64,000 nucleotides of DNA from Thermosediminibacter oceani DSM 16646 (GCF_000144645.1 NC_014377.1:1550001-1614000); one strand, 5' to 3'; shown: positions 18,301 through 27,201, counted from the first letter of the stretch. Made by a program: numbers and translations. The notes: a model not told the origin generated them from the sequence alone.

Positions 18301-18414
18301 TTCACCATCACTTATTACAACTACCTCGGCATTGAATTTTTCGATAAGAGGTTTAAATGTTTCCATATACGTATCGACAATGTTTTTACACGTATCTAGA
18401 ACTAGACTAAACAT
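15388..18414 (-). CDS. Large GT2-family glycosyltransferase with TPR region
   Basis: A 1008-residue protein. Residues 1-430 are helical and unrecognised. A GT-A glycosyltransferase domain of family 2 starts near 437 with YKLSICMIVKDEEKNLDRCL, has VDTGSKDDT near 472, and a metal-binding DADEE near 519-523. From about 640 TPR-like helices follow (YYRFQLSVSYGMYGDEKEAL, then ALRICDKALKIQPDYIDLVFY). Such enzymes add sugars to proteins or cell-surface glycans. It is the gene next to flagellin and follows the nucleotide-sugar pathway genes, so flagellin glycosylation is the likely role, by inference. No signal peptide, so it acts in the cytoplasm, where flagellin is modified before export. Confidence 0.85.
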   Translation of the reverse strand: MFSLVLDTCKNIVDTYMETFKPLIEKFNAEVVVISDGEIESALEQEYPVYEYFGDYSNLEEYCFSLCRNDHIIIIRNGWKLEQKFVENLGESLLILDKNTFITCKCRIYYSPDKFAEIKVPLVFNKKNTEAVEKSIDCVIEDYGLLESCIENIEKNLWKLIKYKAYDIVYNWWRYISEEDKDGNLRLKFLEALEKIKLKLNLEEQYKIEDLFRNEEFGEYKKYLNTKRLYLEKKEGYRDLVKNNIKKLNVSSKNTFLTYFIPLFMEDGDLLIYFLETIGMDLTKTYISYFLSSHENFYDKLYNFLISIDLPKEIKMKNNKRVYLFKEITRTYITEMSAKADDIEKKQKLVQVFVDYTNYAIYTVNDRMRKNANIFIDQETKFIIEIDKAIGKLNQGNIEDAIDLLLNAAKIYPAMEKAIMYYIQKLRIENQVKPYKLSICMIVKDEEKNLDRCLSSLKPLVDSGLAELIIVDTGSKDDTISIAKKYTDKVFLHPWQGSFSEARNYSISLAQGEYIFIIDADEELEPEGVNELIETFNSDGYWKYSTYTLKVKNFSNVELTKYSINTQALIFKNDGTFYYEGSVHNQPMYKLPIKHLDAVVLHYGYIMADEEVREKKFKRTATLLKKELAKDPHNIYYRFQLSVSYGMYGDEKEALRHVQQYMEILENKEVVTPRELMYYAHAARVYLRNLMYDDALRICDKALKIQPDYIDLVFYKAAVLFKKEEYEPAIKYLKNYLDLYDDFLQRDIAGNDSLVFYTLDSRNEALKMLLISYYRLKKYTECIELGLSVIDYQLLPEIATIMIECAFESERYKELADIYKNIVLTFNERELRDSFVYLMQEIFKKFTPEKVRKCLEAFRNLDIEDDFIDLLKVNDILNTGNSEDLDAYFIGIDKIDKNILIDVEMLKKYKNALKFTLINPFIVDSLPDERILSLLDTYLGTLCQLVANNREDLLSQKELLFLNSILDALDELSKKNPGNALKYIKLAASSYEEIAKPLNIFVANMFRT

Positions 18415-18537
18415 TTACGTATCTCCTCCGGAAAACATAAACATTAGTGGGGCTATTATTTACAACCACTTATCAACTTAACTTTCCGCCAACCATCAGA
18501 GTCAAGGGAATTTTATCTATAAAAAAACTCTAAAGGC

Positions 18538-21500
18538 TTAGATGATAATATTTTTTAACATTTCTCTATACCTCTCGTAATTTGTTAAAAATATGTTTCC
18601 CATTTCACTCCCATAAGTACTTAAAACCTTTTCTTTTACAGTGTTTTCAAAATGGTTATCAATTAGTTTTTCCCCTAAAAGATAATTAATGTTAAAAGCA
18701 ATAGTTAAAGGTATACCGTTGAGTCTATAATGTAAATTTCTTGAAAATGATTGTCTGGAAAACCTATACCCTCGTAAAGTATAGTAAACAGGAAGGATTC
18801 TGTATATTGCACCTCTCATTGCTAGAAAATCAAAAACTACAGTGTCTTCCCCCACTTTAATTTTCTCTTTCTTGATAATCCCACCTAAAAGAGTACTTAG
18901 TTCCTCGTAGTATTGAATAAGCATTTCTTTTTTAAATAGAGTGTTTATTATAGAAACCTTACCGCAAAGAGACAACACCTCTTCAACTAAATAATCCGCA
19001 GCCGACGGCAGGATAGAATGATACCATATCTGACCGTTATAACCATTTTCATCCATCAGTGCACAGGATACAGGAATATGTATGCTATCACTATTGCTGA
19101 AATTTCCCATATCATTAATAAGTTTTTTGAACCCTTTTCTATAAATAATATCATCCATATCATGGAAAAACACATATTCGCCGGAAGAATGTTTTATGCC
19201 TTCAAGTCTCGAAAAAAACTGACCTCTATTGTCATCAAATCTTATAAATGTTGTGTTGATATTTTTTATTGCTGACATTTCTTTTTTAAGGATCTCTTCA
19301 GTGTTTTCTTCAGAGCCGTCATTCACAAATACGACTTCGAAGTTATCATATTCTATTTGAGATAGATTTTCAACTAATCCGGCAACATACTCGCTACCAT
19401 TGTAAAAGGGTATTATTATGGAAACGGATGGATTCTTTCCCTCTCTTACTTTCACTCCCTTAGAAAACTCAACTCTACCCTTCAACTGCCTTGCTTTATT
19501 AAATATTTCACTGTACTGTTCGCTCAAAGTTCCTATCGAAATCAACCAGCTACCGATTTTTTCATTATCACTGAGAAACAACCGCGCAATATTTTCTCCT
19601 AAAGCAACTTCATAAGCTCCTAGATTTATCCTTTTTAAATATTGGCATTCTGATTGATAACCTATGACATCCTCATACAGTAATTTTAATCCTGCTTTTT
19701 CAAATAAGTGTCCGAGGGTATGAAAGTCCCTTTCATACCCGTATTCCCAGGTACCCGTTTTCTGTGAAAATTTCTTTGCAACACTGTAAATTTTCGAACC
19801 ACTATATGGCACTCCAATTACGACGTACTTGCCTGCTCTAGCCATTTCTTTCAGCATCTTTATTATGTCATCGTCGGTGAAATGCTCAATCACATCCATG
19901 TTGAATACTATGTCAAATTGCCCATTTGGGTAACTTAAATCAAACCCATCTCCAAGCTTAAAATTACAATTCTTTAAACTGTAAAAGCTTGAAAGTTTTC
20001 TTGCTAAATCAATTGCATCTTTACTCAAATCAATCCCTTCATAAAATGCATTTCTTAGACAAAATTCCAAGGAAAATTGACCGCCACCACAACCGACCTC
20101 CAGGATTTTTGCACTTTTTAGTACGAAAAAATTATTTAAAAGATCGATAAACTCAGACCTTAATACCATCCCACCCGGTTCATTAGCAATCTTTACCGGT
20201 CCCTCGGATTTATAATGGCTCCATATTTTATCCCACACACTTTTTACTTGGGTTGTTTGCTTGCTTGTTATAGAGTTTATCTCAATCATGTTCCCTAAAG
20301 AATTAAGTAGTTCCCTTATCTTCTTAATTTGAATTTCCAAAGAATAATTACCTTCGATAAATCGCCTGTATTCTAGCGAATTATATTCATTAGAAAGAAC
20401 CATTTCAACTGCTGTATTTATGGTAGTCCATAAATATCTATTTTCAAATATATCCTTTGCTCCAACAAAACAGTGAATAACAGGTTTTATTCCTTTAGCC
20501 ATTGCTTCCATAACAGAATAAGGATGCCCTTCCAGAACACTAGTAGAAACAATATAATTCTTATCTTCAAGCCATTTATCTATATCATCAACCCAACCAT
20601 AAAATATTACATTATCCTTAATACCCATTTCTTCGATCATTTGTTTATAATATAGTTTATATCGCTCGTCTTGAAAAACACCAGCAATGTGAAGTTTATA
20701 TCTCTTATCAATATCAACAAGAGCTTTTATCAACTGTAAAAGCAACATCGGCCCTTTTTTGTAATTTATATACCCCACATATGCAACATCAAAACCTTTG
20801 CATCTATTTTTAAAAGTAAATTTGTTTAAGTCAATACCGTTATTTATAACGATGCTTTTACCTTTTTCTTTAATTCCGGAAAACCTTTTTGCAACTATAT
20901 CATAAATGTGTTTTGCAACAAATATTACTTTATCAACATTAGCCCAATTCACTTTGGCTGGGTAATCCGTAAAAGCCTCATAGCTATGTAATCTGCAAAT
21001 AACTTTCTTCTTCTCTGCGAGTAGGTGTTTGCTTCCGTAAATAACAAGCTCATCACACCACTCAAACCAGCAAATATCCGCCCATTCCATACCTTCATCG
21101 ATTTGCTTTAAATTGTTCACTATAACTTTCCTGGTTTCATATTCATCGGTTAATCCCATTATTATATCATTAATGAAATTATCTAGACCCGGCTTTACAA
21201 AAAATACTATTTTTTTGGGGATTTCCATTTCATTGTCGCCTTTCAACGTCGAAATCAGATCTCGTATCTCTCTCTTCAATTCGTCTTCTGAAGAATAAAA
21301 TAGTGCTCTCACTAAGTATTTCAAAGCCGTCCCGCCATCATTTAAGTGCATTTTTAATTTTGCCAAATTATACAGTAAATCCACATTATTATATTCAAGC
21401 AGCAATCCTTTTTTAAAATATCTCTCCGCTTCGTCGTATTTCCCTTCTATAAAACGTATGATCCCCTTCATCGAGTAAACATCAGCATCCCCAGTGATGC

Positions 21501-21612
21501 TTTTTTCATACTCATTCAAATACTTTTCAGCACTTTCCAGATCACCGTCGTTAATGAGTTCTTCAATGAGTTCTTTAAATCGTTTTTTCTTCAATTCCAG
21601 ATCGTTCATCAA
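18538..21612 (-). CDS. Multidomain GT1 glycosyltransferase - methyltransferase - GT2 glycosyltransferase
   Basis: A 1024-residue fusion. Residues 1-110 are TPR-like (DVYSMKGIIRFIEGKYDEAER). Residues 130-435 are a GT-B glycosyltransferase of family 1/4 (VAYVGYINYKKGP and STSVLEGHPYSVMEAMAKG, the donor-binding EX7E region). Residues 500-650 are a SAM-dependent methyltransferase (ILEVGCGGGQFSLEF, FDIVFNMDVIEHF). Residues 728-930 are a GT2 domain (VSIIIPFYNGSEYV, VFVNDGSEENT, FHDMDD). The order suggests successive addition and methylation of sugars on one chain, perhaps a methylated cap. The frame is intact throughout. The start overlaps the acetyltransferase gene by 4 bases, placing it in the glycan operon. 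Confidence 0.85.
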   Translation of the reverse strand: MMNDLELKKKRFKELIEELINDGDLESAEKYLNEYEKSITGDADVYSMKGIIRFIEGKYDEAERYFKKGLLLEYNNVDLLYNLAKLKMHLNDGGTALKYLVRALFYSSEDELKREIRDLISTLKGDNEMEIPKKIVFFVKPGLDNFINDIIMGLTDEYETRKVIVNNLKQIDEGMEWADICWFEWCDELVIYGSKHLLAEKKKVICRLHSYEAFTDYPAKVNWANVDKVIFVAKHIYDIVAKRFSGIKEKGKSIVINNGIDLNKFTFKNRCKGFDVAYVGYINYKKGPMLLLQLIKALVDIDKRYKLHIAGVFQDERYKLYYKQMIEEMGIKDNVIFYGWVDDIDKWLEDKNYIVSTSVLEGHPYSVMEAMAKGIKPVIHCFVGAKDIFENRYLWTTINTAVEMVLSNEYNSLEYRRFIEGNYSLEIQIKKIRELLNSLGNMIEINSITSKQTTQVKSVWDKIWSHYKSEGPVKIANEPGGMVLRSEFIDLLNNFFVLKSAKILEVGCGGGQFSLEFCLRNAFYEGIDLSKDAIDLARKLSSFYSLKNCNFKLGDGFDLSYPNGQFDIVFNMDVIEHFTDDDIIKMLKEMARAGKYVVIGVPYSGSKIYSVAKKFSQKTGTWEYGYERDFHTLGHLFEKAGLKLLYEDVIGYQSECQYLKRINLGAYEVALGENIARLFLSDNEKIGSWLISIGTLSEQYSEIFNKARQLKGRVEFSKGVKVREGKNPSVSIIIPFYNGSEYVAGLVENLSQIEYDNFEVVFVNDGSEENTEEILKKEMSAIKNINTTFIRFDDNRGQFFSRLEGIKHSSGEYVFFHDMDDIIYRKGFKKLINDMGNFSNSDSIHIPVSCALMDENGYNGQIWYHSILPSAADYLVEEVLSLCGKVSIINTLFKKEMLIQYYEELSTLLGGIIKKEKIKVGEDTVVFDFLAMRGAIYRILPVYYTLRGYRFSRQSFSRNLHYRLNGIPLTIAFNINYLLGEKLIDNHFENTVKEKVLSTYGSEMGNIFLTNYERYREMLKNIII

Positions 21613-22346
21613 CTTTTCTCCTTCCCACTAACAGATAAATCATCCTTCTCCCTCGCTGGATTCCCGATTACTACCTTGCCATCTTCCACGTCTTTCGTAA
21701 CAACGGCTCCAGCCCCCACAAAGGCGTCCTCGCCTATGACCTTCCCAGGGAGGATCGTTGCGTTTACTCCAATCCTTGCTTTTTTCTTTACAGTTACACC
21801 CTTCATCTTCTTTACCCGGTCAGGATCCCGCCCAGCAGAGTTGTCGTTGGAGGTGGCTACGCAGGGGGCTACGAAAACTTGGTCTTCTATTTCCGATAGG
21901 GCGGTTATGTAGGCGTTTGTCTCTATTTTGCACTTCGACCCTATTTTGCAGTAGTTTTCTACTGCAACTCCCCGGCCTATTATGGTCATGTCGCCTATTG
22001 TCACGTCTTCTCTTACGGTAGCAAGGTCGGCAATGAGGCATTTTGAACCGATGACGCTCCCGGCGTATATTACTGCCGATGTACCTATTATGGTCTCGTC
22101 GCCTATACGGCAGGGAGGTTTTTCTGCAGTGTCCTTGAATATGCTGTTTTGGGCTCGCATGGGCTGTTTGCCTATTACAGCATTGTCGTCTATTCTTACG
22201 TTTTTGCCTATTTTCGTTCCTTTATATATAGTGACGTTATTACCGATTACAGTGCCTTTACCAATTTCTACGTCGTCTTCTATTACGGTGAACTTTCCTA
22301 TTTTTACGTCAGGGGCTATTTTTGCTCTGTTGGATATGTGGTTCAT
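21609..22346 (-). CDS. wbpD: Left-handed beta-helix N-acetyltransferase (WbpD/WlbB type)
   Basis: A 245-residue protein built of hexapeptide repeats ([LIV]-G-x4), for example IGKGTVIGNNVTIYKGTKIG and later ATILPGKVIGEDAFVGAGAV, giving a trimeric left-handed beta helix that binds acetyl-CoA. In the WbpA-B-E-D pathway this enzyme acetylates the 3-amino group to give UDP-2,3-diacetamido-2,3-dideoxy-glucuronic acid. The assignment rests on the full set of three partner genes upstream. It is 3 bases after the dehydrogenase gene and overlaps the next by 4. Confidence 0.82.
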   Translation of the reverse strand: MNHISNRAKIAPDVKIGKFTVIEDDVEIGKGTVIGNNVTIYKGTKIGKNVRIDDNAVIGKQPMRAQNSIFKDTAEKPPCRIGDETIIGTSAVIYAGSVIGSKCLIADLATVREDVTIGDMTIIGRGVAVENYCKIGSKCKIETNAYITALSEIEDQVFVAPCVATSNDNSAGRDPDRVKKMKGVTVKKKARIGVNATILPGKVIGEDAFVGAGAVVTKDVEDGKVVIGNPAREKDDLSVSGKEKS

Positions 22347-22349
22347 TTT

Positions 22350-23411
22350 TTATCCCCCTATCATGTGTTCTGTTGAAAAGTCGCCGGGAGGCAGTTTCAC
22401 CGGCTTTTTTGTGAGGGAGGATTTGTATATGGAAAGCACAAGTTCTACGGCTTTTTGACCTTCTTTGGCGTTTATTAGGGGTTCGCGGTTTTCTTTTACT
22501 GCGTTTATCATGTCTTCGTAAAGCAGGACATGAAGGTCCTTCTGTTCTTTTTCGGTTTCATAAGGTTTTTGGTCTTTAATGTTCCAGGTTTTTACTATGT
22601 CGAGGGTTTTCCCTCCGATTACAACGGTGCCTTTTTCTCCGAAAACGCCCAGGGTTTCTTCCAGATTTTCGGGGTATACACAGACACTAGCCTCTATGAC
22701 GCCCAGGGCATCATTTTTGAATCTGAGTAAAGCCGCTCCTGCGTCTTCCGCTTCGATTTTTTTGATGAAAGTGCCGGTCTCGGCGTAGACGGTTTGGACG
22801 GGTCCCATAATCCATAAAAGTAGGTCTATAAGGTGTATGGCCTGGTTCATGAAAGCACCGCCGTCGTGTTTCCAGGTGCCCCTCCAGGGAGATGAGGAGT
22901 AATATTCGTTGCTGCGGTTCCAGCGCATGGCTGCAGCTGCGTGGACTATTTTCCCCATAGTGCCGGAGTTTACGATTTCTTTTAGTTTCTGTATATGGGG
23001 TAAAAATCGCAGCTGATGGCATACAGTGACTTTTAGGCCTTTCTGTTCGGCTTTTTTTGTTATATGGTCTGCATCTTTCGTTGAAAGGGCCATGGGTTTT
23101 TCAAGGATGAGGTGTTTTCCTTCATCAAGGGCTCCTATGGCTATTTTGGGTCTTATACCGCTGGAGGTGGTGATGGCAACTATGTCTATTTCCTGGTCTT
23201 TTAATATTTTCTCATAGTCGGTGTGTTTTTTTATTTTCCCTGGCTCTTTGCCGGTAAGCTGTTGATAACCGGCAGCGAGCTGTTCAGTCTTTTGAGGGTC
23301 AATGTCGCATAGGGCTGTGAGTTCTAATTTGTCTTTGTTTTCCGCTATAGCTTTTATGTGTTTTCTAGCTATGCTGCCGCAGCCTATTACAGCAATTTTT
23401 AGTTTTTCCAT
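22350..23411 (-). CDS. wbpB: Gfo/Idh/MocA-family dehydrogenase (WbpB type)
   Basis: About 353 residues. The NAD-binding Rossmann start MEKLKIAVIGCGSIARKHIK and the EKPMALS motif (ILEKPMALSTKDADHI) identify the GFO_IDH_MocA family. In the pathway with the neighbouring genes it oxidises the 3-hydroxyl of UDP-GlcNAc uronic acid to the 3-keto form. A GTG at 23423 also opens the frame, but the ATG at 23411 lies 9 bases after AGGTGA and matches the family start. It is nearly fused to the upstream dehydrogenase gene. Confidence 0.82.
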   Translation of the reverse strand: MEKLKIAVIGCGSIARKHIKAIAENKDKLELTALCDIDPQKTEQLAAGYQQLTGKEPGKIKKHTDYEKILKDQEIDIVAITTSSGIRPKIAIGALDEGKHLILEKPMALSTKDADHITKKAEQKGLKVTVCHQLRFLPHIQKLKEIVNSGTMGKIVHAAAAMRWNRSNEYYSSSPWRGTWKHDGGAFMNQAIHLIDLLLWIMGPVQTVYAETGTFIKKIEAEDAGAALLRFKNDALGVIEASVCVYPENLEETLGVFGEKGTVVIGGKTLDIVKTWNIKDQKPYETEKEQKDLHVLLYEDMINAVKENREPLINAKEGQKAVELVLSIYKSSLTKKPVKLPPGDFSTEHMIGG

Positions 23412-23423
23412 AAAGTTTTTCAC

Positions 23424-24779
23424 CTACAGTTTATGGATTTTGGGGTGAGAGAGGTTTTTCATGGCGTTTCTAGTATCAAGGATCAGTTTCGAATGTTCCA
23501 GGATGAAGTTAGGGTCGTAGGTACTGTGGTCGGTGGCTATTATTACGAGGTCGGCATCTTTGAGGAGTTCTTCTGTTATTTTTATTGATCTATAATGTTT
23601 TCCTTTGTGGGTGAACTCGGGTATATAGGGATCGTTGTATTTTACATCTGCACCCACTTTTTCGAGTTCTTCTATTATTTTAAGCACCGGACTTTCTCTC
23701 ATGTCATCGATGTCTTTTTTATAGGCTACGCCCAGGATTAGTATTTTAGCGTTTTTTAGGGGTCTTGATGCTTCATTGAGGATTTCAGCAGCTCTTTCTA
23801 CGGTGTATTTAGGCATGTATTCGTTTATTTCACCGGCAAGTTCGATGAATCTGGTGTGAAAGTCATACTCTCTTGCTTTCCAGAGGAGATAGTAAGGGTC
23901 TACTGGAATGCAGTGGCCGCCTATGCCCGGACCCGGGTAAAAGGGCATGAAGCCGTAAGGTTTGGTTTTTGCCGCTTCTATTACTTCCCAGACGTCTATA
24001 CCCATCCGTCGGCAAAGGAGGGCCATTTCGTTAGCCAGGGCTATATTTACGTGCCGGAACACATTTTCGTAGATTTTTTCCATTTCGGCAACTTTGGGAC
24101 TTGAAACTTCGAAGACCTCTCCTTCAAGGACGTTGCGGTAGAGCGCTGCCGCCACTTTTGTGCAGAATTTCGTGACTCCACCCACTACTTTGGGGGTGTT
24201 TTTGGTGTTGTATCGTTTGTTACCCGGGTCGACTCTTTCGGGAGAGTAGGCTAGGAAGAAGTCCTGCCCGCATTTTAACCCGGTATCTTCGAGGATGGGT
24301 TTTAATACTTCTTCTGTTGTACCCGGGTATGTAGTGCTTTCGAGGACTATTAACATGCCGGTGTGAAGTCTTTTTGCTATTTCTTTTGTAGAGTTTTTTA
24401 CGTAGGTGAGGTCGGGCTGCTTGTTTTTGTCTATCGGGGTGGGGACGCATATGGTTACTATATCTAATTCCCTTATTTCGTCATAATCAGAGGATGCCTT
24501 CAGTTTCCCACTTTCCACCACTTTTTTGAGGTCGCCGTCAATGACGTCACCTATGTAGTTTATGCCGCTGTTTACCATTTCAACTTTTTTCTGCTGTATG
24601 TCAAAGCCGATGACCTGGTAGCCGACTTTGGCTTTTTCTACGGCCAAGGGAAGGCCCACATACCCCAGGCCTATTACGCCTATTTTTGCGGTTTTCGTGT
24701 TTATTTTTTCTATTAGCTCGAGGGCTGTATTGTTTTCTATTAATTCCATTGTTCCCTGATTTGTTGTCATCGGGTTCAC
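23424..24779 (-). CDS. wbpA: UDP-N-acetylglucosamine 6-dehydrogenase (WbpA type)
   Basis: A 451-residue nucleotide-sugar dehydrogenase. The N-terminal NAD site reads GVIGLGYVGLPLAVEKAKVG, the catalytic cysteine lies in GPGIGGHCIPVDPYYL, and the C-terminal domain begins ILGVAYKKDIDDMRESP. It oxidises the C6 hydroxyl of UDP-GlcNAc twice to the uronic acid, the first step of the di-N-acetyl uronic acid pathway. Its start codon overlaps the stop of the aminotransferase gene by 4 bases. Confidence 0.88.
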   Translation of the reverse strand: MNPMTTNQGTMELIENNTALELIEKINTKTAKIGVIGLGYVGLPLAVEKAKVGYQVIGFDIQQKKVEMVNSGINYIGDVIDGDLKKVVESGKLKASSDYDEIRELDIVTICVPTPIDKNKQPDLTYVKNSTKEIAKRLHTGMLIVLESTTYPGTTEEVLKPILEDTGLKCGQDFFLAYSPERVDPGNKRYNTKNTPKVVGGVTKFCTKVAAALYRNVLEGEVFEVSSPKVAEMEKIYENVFRHVNIALANEMALLCRRMGIDVWEVIEAAKTKPYGFMPFYPGPGIGGHCIPVDPYYLLWKAREYDFHTRFIELAGEINEYMPKYTVERAAEILNEASRPLKNAKILILGVAYKKDIDDMRESPVLKIIEELEKVGADVKYNDPYIPEFTHKGKHYRSIKITEELLKDADLVIIATDHSTYDPNFILEHSKLILDTRNAMKNLSHPKIHKL

Positions 24780-25882
24780 CCTTTTTTGTAGTATTCGATT
24801 ATGGCGTCTGCTATGTATTTTATGTGTTTTTCGGGAAGTTCAGGGTAAAGTGGAAGCGAGAGGTTTTTTTCACACGTTTCTTCAGCGACGGGCAGGTCAC
24901 CTTTTTTGTAGCCTAGGTTTTTATATGCCTCCTGTAAGTGCAGGGGTAAGGGGTAATATATCCCCGTTGGTATGCCTTTTTGTTCCAGGTATTTTTTAAG
25001 TTCGTCCCTTTCGGGAGCAAGGATTGTGTAGAGGTGATATACATGACTTTTTTCGTCTTTTACGCCGGGCGTTTTCACAGGGGTGTTTTGCAATAGCTCG
25101 TTATACAGTTTTGCCTTTTGTCTTCGCGCCTCGTTCCAGGCATCGATATGCTTTAGCTTTACCCTCAATATCGCCGCCTGGATTTCGTCGAGGCGGCTGT
25201 TGTATCCTATGATTGTATGAAAGTATTTCACTCTGCTTCCGTGTACCCGAAGGAGTTTTATTTTCTCGGCGAGATCATCGTCGTTTGTTACTACAAGGCC
25301 TCCGTCCCCGTAAGCTCCTAAGTTCTTGGTGGGAAAAAAGGAAAAGCAGCCGGCTTTGCCAATGGTGCCTAGTTTCCTGCCGTTTATTTCGGCTCCTATG
25401 GCCTGGCAGGCGTCTTCTATTACGTGAAGGCCATATTTCTCCGCAATGGCCATTATTCTTTCTATGTCAGCAGCTTGACCGAAGATATGGACGGGGATTA
25501 TGGCTTTTGTCTTTTCTGTGATTTTTTTCTCTATTTCTTCAGGATTCATGTTTAAGGTGTCGGCATCTATGTCGGTGAATACGGGTTTTGCTCCCACCCG
25601 GGATATGCATTCGGCCGAGGCGAAAAAGGTATACGGGGATGTGATAACTTCGTCGCCGGGGCCTATACGCAGGGCGTCCAGAGTCATGACCAGGGCATCG
25701 GTACCGTTGGCCACGGCGATGGCGTGTTTTACGCCAAGATATGAGGCTATTTCTTGTTCGAAGACCTTGACGTTAGGACCCATTATGTACTGGCCGCTTT
25801 CTACGGCCGCTAAGAGGACATTTTTTATTTCTTCTTTTATCGTTTCATACTGGGTTTTGAGATCCAGAAAGTTTATTTGCAT
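24776..25882 (-). CDS. wbpE: PLP-dependent sugar aminotransferase (WbpE/DegT type)
   Basis: A 368-residue DegT/DnrJ/EryC1 aminotransferase. The PLP lysine lies in CFSFFPTKNLGAYGDGG; other family blocks are VANGTDALVMTLDALRIGPG and VIEDACQAIGA. It transfers an amino group, usually from glutamate, to the 3-keto sugar made by the WbpB-type enzyme. It is the first gene of the sugar operon, 29 bases after csrA, with no clear separate promoter, so the sugar genes may be read together with the flagellar genes. Confidence 0.87.
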   Translation of the reverse strand: MQINFLDLKTQYETIKEEIKNVLLAAVESGQYIMGPNVKVFEQEIASYLGVKHAIAVANGTDALVMTLDALRIGPGDEVITSPYTFFASAECISRVGAKPVFTDIDADTLNMNPEEIEKKITEKTKAIIPVHIFGQAADIERIMAIAEKYGLHVIEDACQAIGAEINGRKLGTIGKAGCFSFFPTKNLGAYGDGGLVVTNDDDLAEKIKLLRVHGSRVKYFHTIIGYNSRLDEIQAAILRVKLKHIDAWNEARRQKAKLYNELLQNTPVKTPGVKDEKSHVYHLYTILAPERDELKKYLEQKGIPTGIYYPLPLHLQEAYKNLGYKKGDLPVAEETCEKNLSLPLYPELPEKHIKYIADAIIEYYKKG

Positions 25883-25911
25883 GGCTAGATGTCCTTTCTA
25901 TATACTTGAAA

Positions 25912-26139
25912 TCACTTTTTTATAATATTATCGAGCTTTTTTAATACCTCATAGGAAGAGCCATTAGCCCCACGGTTTTCTTCTTTTATCTCTTCGTAAA
26001 GTTCAGCCCGGAGGATTTTAGCGCCGGGCGGTGCATTGATTCCTAATTTTACCCTATCCCCTTCTATATCCACTATAGTAATCACTATATCAGACCCGAT
26101 GAGGATCTTCTCTTCTTTTTTTCTGGACAGCACAAGCAT
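25912..26139 (-). CDS. csrA: Carbon storage regulator CsrA
   Basis: A 75-residue RNA-binding protein, MLVLSRKKEEKILIGSDIVI...GINAPPGAKILRAELYEEI, with the conserved beta strand 1 and R44-type residues of the RNA-binding surface. It binds GGA in hairpin loops and blocks ribosome sites. In Firmicutes its main target is the flagellin mRNA and its antagonist is FliW. fliW ends 6 bases upstream. A matching target exists in the hag leader at 15186-15221. Confidence 0.96.
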   Translation of the reverse strand: MLVLSRKKEEKILIGSDIVITIVDIEGDRVKLGINAPPGAKILRAELYEEIKEENRGANGSSYEVLKKLDNIIKK

Positions 26140-26145
26140 TATAAA

Positions 26146-26592
26146 TCACCGCCCCTCGTTAGCATCACTCAACAGCTTAATGGGGTGCTTCGTTTTGTAT
26201 TCGGGGTTTTCGGCAATGATTTGATCAGCCAGACTCTCTATAGGATTCAGGATAATCGGTGCTTTTAAATTCACGGTTACCTTTAAGTCCTGCGGAACCG
26301 TTAGAACGCACAGTACAACCGCATCAGCCAGCGACTGGATTTTGAGAGGAGAAATGTACTCTTTGGATACTGTCGGAGAGTAGTCCGGAAAGAAAAGCAG
26401 GGGATCGACCAATGGAAGGGCAAAATTAGGTTCTTCAACGGACTGGAGCCATTTTATCTGTTCATTACCGGGATGATCTATGAGGATAAACTTTTTAAGC
26501 GACTCGAAACCCACAATACCGCTGACAAAAGTAATTATCTTGTTTTCGTCGATTTCAATTTGCCCGAAATATTTGGTTTTAATTTTTAACAT
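26146..26592 (-). CDS. fliW: Flagellar assembly factor FliW
   Basis: A 148-residue protein with the FliW signature LKIKTKYFGQIEIDENKIITF, GIVGFESLKKFILID and the block LCVLTVPQDLKVTVNLKAPIILNP. FliW binds either free flagellin or CsrA; when flagellin is exported, FliW releases it, captures CsrA and allows hag translation. It is directly upstream of csrA, the usual arrangement. Confidence 0.95.
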   Translation of the reverse strand: MLKIKTKYFGQIEIDENKIITFVSGIVGFESLKKFILIDHPGNEQIKWLQSVEEPNFALPLVDPLLFFPDYSPTVSKEYISPLKIQSLADAVVLCVLTVPQDLKVTVNLKAPIILNPIESLADQIIAENPEYKTKHPIKLLSDANEGR

Positions 26593-26625
26593 ATTTTAAT
26601 TAGCCCTCCAAATTTTTTAATGAAA

Positions 26626-27201
26626 TCACAGTTTAATATCGATCCTCTCCCCGGATTTTACTACATTAATATCTATGAAAGGTTTTTTCTCAAGATAAGC
26701 TTTAACTGCCGCCCTATAATGATTAAACTTAACCGGGAAGCGACCCACATCCACATTTACATGACCAGGGCGATAATTAAATGAAAGCTCTGCAGAAGTC
26801 GCTCTGATTTTCGGCCTTGACTTAGGAACAAAGTCAATATTGAAATCTTTTTCGGTGAAAACCTCAGATAAAGCCAAATCCTGAATTTGGATTCCTTTTT
26901 CTATGGCACCCAACATATCACCTTCAACAGCCTTTTTTTCAATGTAATCAAGGGTCGAATTTTTAGCATCCTCGAAAAAGTTCACCGCAAGTTCTTGAGG
27001 AGGAAAATATCCAATTTCCATCCAGCATTGCGAGGAATCTATTGTTATCTGTGGTAAACTAGCTTTATTATCTAGTTCCGGTTCTTTTTTTTCAATATTG
27101 AATTGATTTATAATATCGGTTTTTATTTTCACATCTCCCGGGTAAATATTAAAACCCAACTGTCCGAATCCGAATTTTATATCGACGCGATATAAAAGCA
27201 A
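26626..27201 (-). CDS. DUF6470-family flagellar-operon protein (YviE-like)
   Basis: About 191 residues. It matches the conserved gene between flgL and fliW in Firmicutes (YviE, DUF6470), with the repeated pattern QITIDSSQCWMEIGYFPPQE and a C-terminal PxxVxxxV strand set. Function unknown; it is probably a cytoplasmic or assembly factor. A GTG at 27210 overlaps the ribosome site; the TTG at 27201, 8 bases after GGAGG, is a better start. Confidence 0.75.
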   Translation of the reverse strand: MLLYRVDIKFGFGQLGFNIYPGDVKIKTDIINQFNIEKKEPELDNKASLPQITIDSSQCWMEIGYFPPQELAVNFFEDAKNSTLDYIEKKAVEGDMLGAIEKGIQIQDLALSEVFTEKDFNIDFVPKSRPKIRATSAELSFNYRPGHVNVDVGRFPVKFNHYRAAVKAYLEKKPFIDINVVKSGERIDIKL

